From Microbacterium sp. SMR1 (GTDB taxonomy: Bacteria > Actinomycetota > Actinomycetes > Actinomycetales > Microbacteriaceae), in assembly GCF_003289625.1 (NCBI RefSeq), contig NZ_QMBN01000001.1, positions 1-64,000 on the forward strand: DNA of 64,000 bases, written 5' to 3'. Below are positions 59,405 to 64,000 of this stretch, in pieces. The stretch's first letter is position 1, and each line of letters opens with the position of its first letter. The position numbers were made by a program, and so were the translations under genes. Below the pieces are notes generated by a model. It had not been told where the DNA came from, made no database searches, and was given only the letters and a program-made list of their open reading frames with translations.

Positions 59405-60069
59405 AGCGCGGGTTCCGACATCCGGTATCCGACACCCGGCACGGTCTCGATGACCCAGGGCTCGCCGAGCCGTTTGCGGAGCGTGGAGATCGTGATGCGG
59501 ACCGCGTTCGTGAACGGGTCCGCGTTCTCGTCCCAGGCGCGTTCGAGCAACGCCTCGGCGCTGATGACACCACCGCCGGCGCTGAGGAGCACCTCGAGCA
59601 CGGCGAACTGCTTGCGTGTCAGCGCGATGTACCGTCCATCGCGGTAGACCTCGCGGCGGAAGGGATCGAGCCTCACGCCGCCGAACTCGCTGATCGGGGG
59701 AGCGGAGCTGGCCGAGCGCCGCGCCAGCGCACGCAGTCGCAGCACGAGCTCGCGCATCGCGAACGGCTTGGTCAGGTAGTCGTCGGCACCGGACTCGAAG
59801 CCCGACGCCTTGTCGTCCAGCCGATCGGCCGCGGTCAGCATGAGGATGCGGGGCGCCCCGGTCTGCTGGGAGAGGTGGCGCGCGATCTCGTCACCGTTCG
59901 GGCCGGGGATGTCGCGGTCGAGCACGACCACGTCGTACGCGGTGATCGCCAGCTGCTCGAGCGCGGTATCGCCGTCGGCGGCGAGGTCGGCCGAGATGGC
60001 CTCGAGGCGGAGGCCGTCGCGGATCGCCTCGGCGAGGAAGAGCTCGTCCTCGACGATCAGCACACGCAT
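59401..60069 (-). CDS. OmpR-family response regulator
   Basis: The 222-residue protein has a receiver domain (phosphoacceptor Asp51 in VVVLDRDIPG, Lys101 in YLTKPF) and an OmpR/PhoB winged-helix DNA-binding domain (about 130-218, ALTRKQFAVLEVLLSAGG, GVGYRM). It is encoded just upstream of the kinase. ATG 60069 is leaderless with TATCCT 6 nt before it. The neighbouring divergent VanY-type gene is a possible target but that is inference. Confidence 0.94.
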   Translation of the reverse strand: MRVLIVEDELFLAEAIRDGLRLEAISADLAADGDTALEQLAITAYDVVVLDRDIPGPNGDEIARHLSQQTGAPRILMLTAADRLDDKASGFESGADDYLTKPFAMRELVLRLRALARRSASSAPPISEFGGVRLDPFRREVYRDGRYIALTRKQFAVLEVLLSAGGGVISAEALLERAWDENADPFTNAVRITISTLRKRLGEPWVIETVPGVGYRMSEPAL

Positions 60070-60155
60070 GGCCTCAGGATAGGCGGGCGCATGTATCGCG
60101 GGCGTATGCGGAATCGGCGACACCGGTGCAACATCCGCTCTCGTCCACTGGGAGC

Positions 60156-60851
60156 ATGAGCACTTCCTCCGCCCCGGTTCCGACCCGCCCGCTCGCGCTG
60201 CCGACGACCGAATCCGGACGGCGGGTGACTTTCGTGCCGCCGCGCCCGCGAGCGCGCACATCCCGTCGCGTTCGCCGTCGCCGCCTCGCCCTCGGCGCGG
60301 TTGCCGTCGCGGGTGCGGTCGCCCTCGGCGCGTCCGCCATCGGTGCGCTCGCCGGTTCATCGGGTCTTCAGCTGCCGCCGATGCCGCCGGTCTTCCCGGG
60401 CGCGGTCTTCACGCCGTCGGCCGACGACGGGTTCATCGACGACGGCGTGCAGGTGAGTCTGTGGGATGACGACCTGCCGGCCATCTCGCGACTCGACCCG
60501 GAGCTGCTGGCGGCGATGCGCGCCGCCGAGGCGCGTGCCGCGGACGACGGCATCCGCCTGGGCGTGACGAGCGGATGGCGCAGCGCGGCGTATCAGCAGT
60601 GGCTCCTCGACGACCGCATCGCTTCGGTGGGGGAGGAGACCGCCCGCGCCTACGTCGCCACCCCCGAGCAGTCGCGTCACGTCAGCGGCGACGCCATCGA
60701 CATCGGGCCGGTCGACGCGCAGTACTGGCTGATCTCGTACGGCTCGGAGTTCGGCATCTGCCAGACCTACGGCAACGAGCCGTGGCATTTCGAGTTGGCG
60801 ACCACGCCGGGATCGGAGTGCCCGCCGATGCGCACCGATGCCAACGGCTGA
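60156..60851 (+). CDS. VanY-type D-alanyl-D-alanine carboxypeptidase (M15)
   Basis: The 231-residue protein has an N-terminal basic stretch and one transmembrane anchor (about 53-75), then an extracytoplasmic M15/VanY domain. Zinc ligands appear in SRHVSGDAIDI (SxHxxGxAxD) and EPWHFEL (His/Glu). It trims D-Ala from peptidoglycan stem peptides. ATG 60156 is chosen; TCCACT lies 6 nt before it. The divergent response regulator may control it. Vancomycin resistance should not be assumed, since VanY-like enzymes are common in actinobacteria. Confidence 0.9.
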   Translation: MSTSSAPVPTRPLALPTTESGRRVTFVPPRPRARTSRRVRRRRLALGAVAVAGAVALGASAIGALAGSSGLQLPPMPPVFPGAVFTPSADDGFIDDGVQVSLWDDDLPAISRLDPELLAAMRAAEARAADDGIRLGVTSGWRSAAYQQWLLDDRIASVGEETARAYVATPEQSRHVSGDAIDIGPVDAQYWLISYGSEFGICQTYGNEPWHFELATTPGSECPPMRTDANG

Positions 60852-60915
60852 GCCCGGGCCGCGGCGGCGGGTGCGCCTACGATCGAGGGAGCCCCTCAAC
60901 GATCCAGGAGTCACC

Positions 60916-62205
60916 GTGTCCGCCGTCACCGCCGCCGCCCGCTCCCACGCCGACGACCTCGCCGAGTTCGTCGCCGCGTCGCCGTCGAGCTTCCATGCCG
61001 CTGCCGAGGTGGCGCGACGCCTCACCGCAGCCGGTTTCACCGCGCTGGCGGAAGACGAGCAGTGGCCGGAACAACCGGGCGGGCGCTACCTCGTGGTGCG
61101 CGACGGCGCCGTGCTCGCGTGGATCGTGCCGGCAGCGGCGACCGCGGTGACGCCCGTCCGGGTGTTCGGCGCGCACAGCGACTCGCCCGCCTTCAAGCTC
61201 AAGCCCCGCCCCACCACCGGCCGGCTCGGCTGGCTGCAAGCCGGGGTCGAGGTCTACGGCGGACCGCTGCTCAACTCGTGGCTCGACCGCGAGCTGCGGC
61301 TGGCCGGCCGCCTCGTGCTCGACGACGGCACCGCGGTGCTCACCGCGACGGGCCCGCTCCTCCGCCTGCCGCAGCTCGCCATCCACCTCGACCGCGAGGC
61401 GAACGACCACCTCGCCCTCGACAAGCAGACGCAGACGCAGCCGGTGTGGGGGCTCGGGTCCGCCGACTCCGCCGACCTGCTCGGCGAGCTCGCCCGCGAG
61501 GCGGGAGTGGATGCCGCCCGCATCCGCGGCTACGACGTCGTGACGGCCGATGCCGCCCGGGGCTCGGTCTTCGGCGCGGGGGACGTCTTCTTCGCAGCCG
61601 GTCGGCTGGATGACCTCGCCTCCGTCCATGCCGGAGTCGTCGCGCTGGAGCGAGCCGCCGGAGGCTTCGACGCCGGGCACATCGCGATGCTCGCCGTCTT
61701 CGACCACGAGGAGGTCGGGTCGGCGACCCGCTCGGGTGCGGCCGGTCCCTTCCTCGCCGATGTCATCGAGCGCATCCAGCTCGGCCTCGGTGCCGATCGC
61801 GAGGAGGGGATGCGCGCCCTGGCGGCATCCTGGTGCGTCTCGAGCGACGTCGGGCACTCGGTGCACCCGAACTACGCCCACAAGCACGACCCCGTCGTAC
61901 TGCCGGTGCTCGGATCGGGGCCGATCCTGAAGATCAACGCCAACCAGCGGTACGCGACGGACGGCGTCGGGGCCGCCGCATGGAACGGCTGGTGCGACGC
62001 GGCGGGCGTGCGCAGCCAGGAGTTCGTGTCGAACAACAGCGTGCCCTGCGGGTCGACGATCGGGCCGATCACCGCCACGCGGCTCGGCATCCGCACCGTC
62101 GACGTGGGGATCCCGATCCTCTCGATGCACTCGGCGCGCGAACTCGCCGGGGTCTCCGACCTGCACGATCTCTCGCTCGTGGCCGAGGAGCTGTTCCGCC
62201 GGTAG
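60916..62205 (+). CDS. M18-family aminopeptidase (aspartyl aminopeptidase type)
   Basis: The 429-residue dinuclear zinc peptidase has GAHSDSP (metal-binding His), DDLASV (bridging Asp), FDHEEVGS (Glu residues) and DVGHSVHPNY near the C-terminal metal site. Such enzymes remove acidic N-terminal residues. GTG 60916 is the start because AGGAG lies 6 nt upstream. Its TAG stop forms part of the -10 for the next gene. Confidence 0.93.
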   Translation: MSAVTAAARSHADDLAEFVAASPSSFHAAAEVARRLTAAGFTALAEDEQWPEQPGGRYLVVRDGAVLAWIVPAAATAVTPVRVFGAHSDSPAFKLKPRPTTGRLGWLQAGVEVYGGPLLNSWLDRELRLAGRLVLDDGTAVLTATGPLLRLPQLAIHLDREANDHLALDKQTQTQPVWGLGSADSADLLGELAREAGVDAARIRGYDVVTADAARGSVFGAGDVFFAAGRLDDLASVHAGVVALERAAGGFDAGHIAMLAVFDHEEVGSATRSGAAGPFLADVIERIQLGLGADREEGMRALAASWCVSSDVGHSVHPNYAHKHDPVVLPVLGSGPILKINANQRYATDGVGAAAWNGWCDAAGVRSQEFVSNNSVPCGSTIGPITATRLGIRTVDVGIPILSMHSARELAGVSDLHDLSLVAEELFRR

Positions 62206-62208
62206 AAT
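62203..62208 (+). promoter_or_regulatory. -10 element of the MFS leader
   Basis: TAGAAT is a near-consensus -10 hexamer whose first three bases are the stop codon of the M18 gene. Transcription would begin near 62215 and produce a leader of about 90 nt before the MFS start. Confidence 0.5.
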
Positions 62209-62300
62209 CGAGCAGTCCGCGGCGCCGGCCCGGACGAAGCGATGCAACTACCTGCTGACGGAGCAAGGCGGCACGTGAGAACGAGCTGACTGCTCGGAGG
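62209..62300 (+). promoter_or_regulatory. Structured leader of the MFS gene
   Basis: CGAGCAGTC (62209-62217) can pair with GACTGCTCG (62288-62296), next to the CGGAGG ribosome site of the MFS gene. A second hairpin at 62215-62235 (GTCCG/CGGAC) also fits. In read-through RNA from the M18 gene the first pair would mask the MFS start; transcripts from the local promoter would lack most of the left arm. Confidence 0.45.
62242..62289 (+). CDS. Possible 15-residue leader peptide
   Basis: ATG to TGA encodes MQLPADGARRHVRTS. It ends at 62289, inside the right arm of the leader stem and 17 nt before the MFS ATG, so translation to its stop would disturb the stem near the MFS ribosome site. There is no strong Shine-Dalgarno, and it could be chance. 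Confidence 0.3.
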   Translation: MQLPADGARRHVRTS

Positions 62301-62305
62301 CATGC

Positions 62306-63583
62306 ATGACGTCGAATGATCGTTCCCTGATCCACCACACGGGTTGGGTGTTCTTCCCGATCGCGTTCATCGCCCGGCTTCCCTTCGCGATGATGGTCGT
62401 CGGTGTCCTCACCCTCGTCGTCTCTGCGACCGGGTCGGTCGGGCTCGGCGGGCTCACGTCGGCCGCCGTCGGCATCGGCGTCGTCATCGCCGGCCCGGTG
62501 ATCGGCGACGCCGTCGACCGGTTCGGGCAGCGGCGGGTGCTCGTTCCGCTCGGCATCCTCAACGGCATCCTGCTCGGGGTGTTCCCGATCGTCGTCACCG
62601 CCGGCTCACCCGACTCGCTCATCCTGACCGCCGCCGCCGCGATCGGCCTGAGCGCTCCGCAGGCAGCCGCCATGTCGCGCAGCCGGCTGATGGGCATCAT
62701 CCGGGCGCGCCTCGGCGCCGAGCACCGGCCACGCACGCTCTCGCGCGTCATGTCGTACGAGTCGGCGGCCGACGAGACGGCGTTCGTCATCGGCCCGTTC
62801 CTCGTCGGCATCCTCGCGGCCGCCATCGCGCCCTGGGCCCCGATCGCGATCGCCGCAGCTCTCAGCCTCGTCTTCGTCACCGCATTCGCCCTCCACCCCA
62901 GTGGCCGGATCGCCGCGACCGCGCTGGACCCCGGTGAGAGCGAGGAGCGGGCGCCGATCGCGCAGGTGCTGCGCGGGCGCATCCTCGTCCTGGTCGCGGG
63001 CACTTTCGGCGTGGGACTCTTCTTCGGAGCGACGCTGACCTCGCTCACCGCGTTCGCGCAGACCGCCGGCGACGACGTCGAGGCCGGGCTGCTCTACGGC
63101 CTCATGGGAATCGGCTCGGCCGCCCTCGCCCTCGCGGTGGTGCTCCTGCCGTCGCGCTTCGCCCTGCGTCACCGCTGGCTCGTCTTCGCCGCCGTGCTCG
63201 CCGTCTCGGCGGGCGGCTACGCCGCTTCCGACTCGCTGGGCGCGGTCATCGTCATGCTGCTGCTGATGGGGCTCGGCGTCGGACCGACGCTCGTGACGCT
63301 GTTCAGCATCGCGGGACACCGCAGCCCCGTCGGCCGGTCGGCGACCACGATGACGCTCCTCGGATCGGCGCTGACGCTGGCGCAAGCGCTCGCGTCAGCC
63401 GCGACCGGCGCGATCGCGGAGGCGGGTGACGTCCGGCTGGCGATGCTCCTGCCGACGATCGCCGCGGTCCTGGTCCTCGTGCTCGGGGTCGTCAACGTCG
63501 TGATCGAGCGACGTGAACGCGCGGAGGAACAGGCCCGGACATCGGGTGGAGCCCACTGCGCACCGTCGCTCGTCAGCCGTTGA
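62306..63583 (+). CDS. MFS transporter
   Basis: The 425-residue, 12-helix MFS permease has GDAVDRFGQRRVL (loop 2-3 signature) and a central loop after helix 6. It looks like a drug or metabolite exporter but no substrate class can be read. CGGAGG lies 5 nt before ATG 62306; an alternative ATG at 62302 is out of frame. Its 3' end overlaps the convergent chromate transporter gene by 11 nt. The leader suggests attenuation control. Confidence 0.88.
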   Translation: MTSNDRSLIHHTGWVFFPIAFIARLPFAMMVVGVLTLVVSATGSVGLGGLTSAAVGIGVVIAGPVIGDAVDRFGQRRVLVPLGILNGILLGVFPIVVTAGSPDSLILTAAAAIGLSAPQAAAMSRSRLMGIIRARLGAEHRPRTLSRVMSYESAADETAFVIGPFLVGILAAAIAPWAPIAIAAALSLVFVTAFALHPSGRIAATALDPGESEERAPIAQVLRGRILVLVAGTFGVGLFFGATLTSLTAFAQTAGDDVEAGLLYGLMGIGSAALALAVVLLPSRFALRHRWLVFAAVLAVSAGGYAASDSLGAVIVMLLLMGLGVGPTLVTLFSIAGHRSPVGRSATTMTLLGSALTLAQALASAATGAIAEAGDVRLAMLLPTIAAVLVLVLGVVNVVIERRERAEEQARTSGGAHCAPSLVSR

Positions 63584-64000
63584 TCAGCGCTGCCGTCGTC
63601 GCCCCCACGCCGGCGCCCAGTATCACGACCACCCAGGCCGGGCAGCGCCAGAGCGTCAGCAGCCCGAAACAGACGAGGGCGAGCGCGAACTGGTCGACGC
63701 GGGTGACCGACGTCGTGAACACCGGGTCGTAGAGGGCGGCGCCGAGGATGCCGACGACCGCGGCGCTCGCTCCGCGGACCAGGCCTCGTGCCCGGGACCA
63801 GCGCCGCACGACGGCCCACACCGGCAGCGCACCCAGGAGCAGCAGGAAGCCGGGCAGGAAGATCGCGACGAGCGCGATCATGGCCCCGGCCACGCCACCC
63901 GGGCCGACGCTCGCGAGTGCCCCGAGATAGGCCGAGAAGGCGAACAGCGGACCGGGCAGGGCCTGCGCCGCTCCATAGCCGGCCAGGAACGTCTCGGCAT
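63573..64000 (-). CDS. chrA: Chromate transporter ChrA, C-terminal part (cut by window edge)
   Basis: The frame runs open from the window edge to a stop at 63573-63575. The visible 141 residues hold the second ChrA half: FLAGYGAAQALPGPLFAF, GPGGVAGAMIALVAIFLPGFLLLLGALP and AAVVGILGAALYDPVF. ChrA exports chromate and gives chromate resistance. The N-terminal half lies beyond 64000. The start shown is the window limit, not a real start. Confidence 0.9.
   Translation of the reverse strand, partial: AETFLAGYGAAQALPGPLFAFSAYLGALASVGPGGVAGAMIALVAIFLPGFLLLLGALPVWAVVRRWSRARGLVRGASAAVVGILGAALYDPVFTTSVTRVDQFALALVCFGLLTLWRCPAWVVVILGAGVGATTAALING

Noticed and set aside
60156..60851. VanY-type gene near a two-component system, considered as a vancomycin-resistance cluster
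   Set aside because: No vanH, vanA or vanX-type genes are present. VanY-like carboxypeptidases and OmpR-type systems are common in actinobacteria.

Overview
The window is chromosomal DNA of a high-GC actinobacterium. Gene content and style point to the family Microbacteriaceae and probably to Microbacterium: many GTG starts, GTGA/ATGA translational couplings, numerous leaderless promoters, an rplJ-rplL pair with an actinobacterial-looking L10 leader, cydABDC, and FecCD-type iron uptake joined to a siderophore-interacting protein. This assignment is an inference from content, not a search result. I see no rRNA, tRNA, CRISPR, prophage or insertion sequence. It reads as ordinary chromosome with a mildly accessory flavour and several families of intergenic palindromes.

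Layout. 1-1.4 kb: leader RNA and ribosomal stalk genes rplJ and rplL. 1.4-6.5 kb: a LacI-type repressor divergent from an AglE/F/G-type sugar importer (no ATPase gene), with three operator-like palindromes and a promoter between them. 6.5-15.4 kb: a DUF3105/DUF305 pair, a Bcr/CflA efflux pump, a PAP2 phosphatase, a HerA-like ATPase, an MHS-family symporter and an SDR-DUF2867 protein. 15.4-22.6 kb: a molybdenum block, with mogA-like/moaE on the plus strand, moeB-moeA-moaC-moaD on the minus strand, then an HTH-TOBE regulator with modABC. moaA sits apart at 29.5 kb. 23.4-29.3 kb: the cytochrome bd operon cydAB and its assembly exporter cydDC. 30.5-38.1 kb: an MFS/TetR divergent pair, an iron-sulfur (SufR-like) regulator, an aldo/keto reductase, a GlsB-type stress membrane protein, two hydrolases, a GNAT and an LLM oxidoreductase. 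38.2-44.1 kb: a DUF151 protein, an NAD(P)-binding protein and a five-gene iron-siderophore uptake operon behind a DtxR-like box. 44.1-54.2 kb: housekeeping and stress genes (GNAT, AKR, trhO, sirtuin, YcaQ-type glycosylase, SRPBCC, TUDOR, SDR, SQR) and a coupled GT2-phosphodiesterase-membrane protein operon. 54.2-64 kb: a NYN-LOTUS protein with a long disordered tail, a MATE pump, a 44-residue basic protein, a DksA-like protein, a two-component system, a VanY peptidase, an M18 aminopeptidase, an MFS pump behind a leader with a possible small ORF, and the 3' part of a chromate transporter gene cut by the window edge.

How parts fit together. The Mo block supplies molybdate import and molybdopterin synthesis for enzymes encoded elsewhere. 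cydABDC gives a low-oxygen terminal oxidase. A 13-bp palindrome shared by the cydA promoter and the promoter of the SufR-like regulator suggests that the regulator controls both itself and cytochrome bd. Other notable signals are a 66-bp palindromic repeat in three copies (two flank one hydrolase gene), about nineteen start codons placed 6-7 nt after a -10 hexamer (leaderless mRNAs), two overlapping -10 boxes serving the divergent TetR/MFS pair, and a leader with a possible small ORF upstream of an efflux gene.
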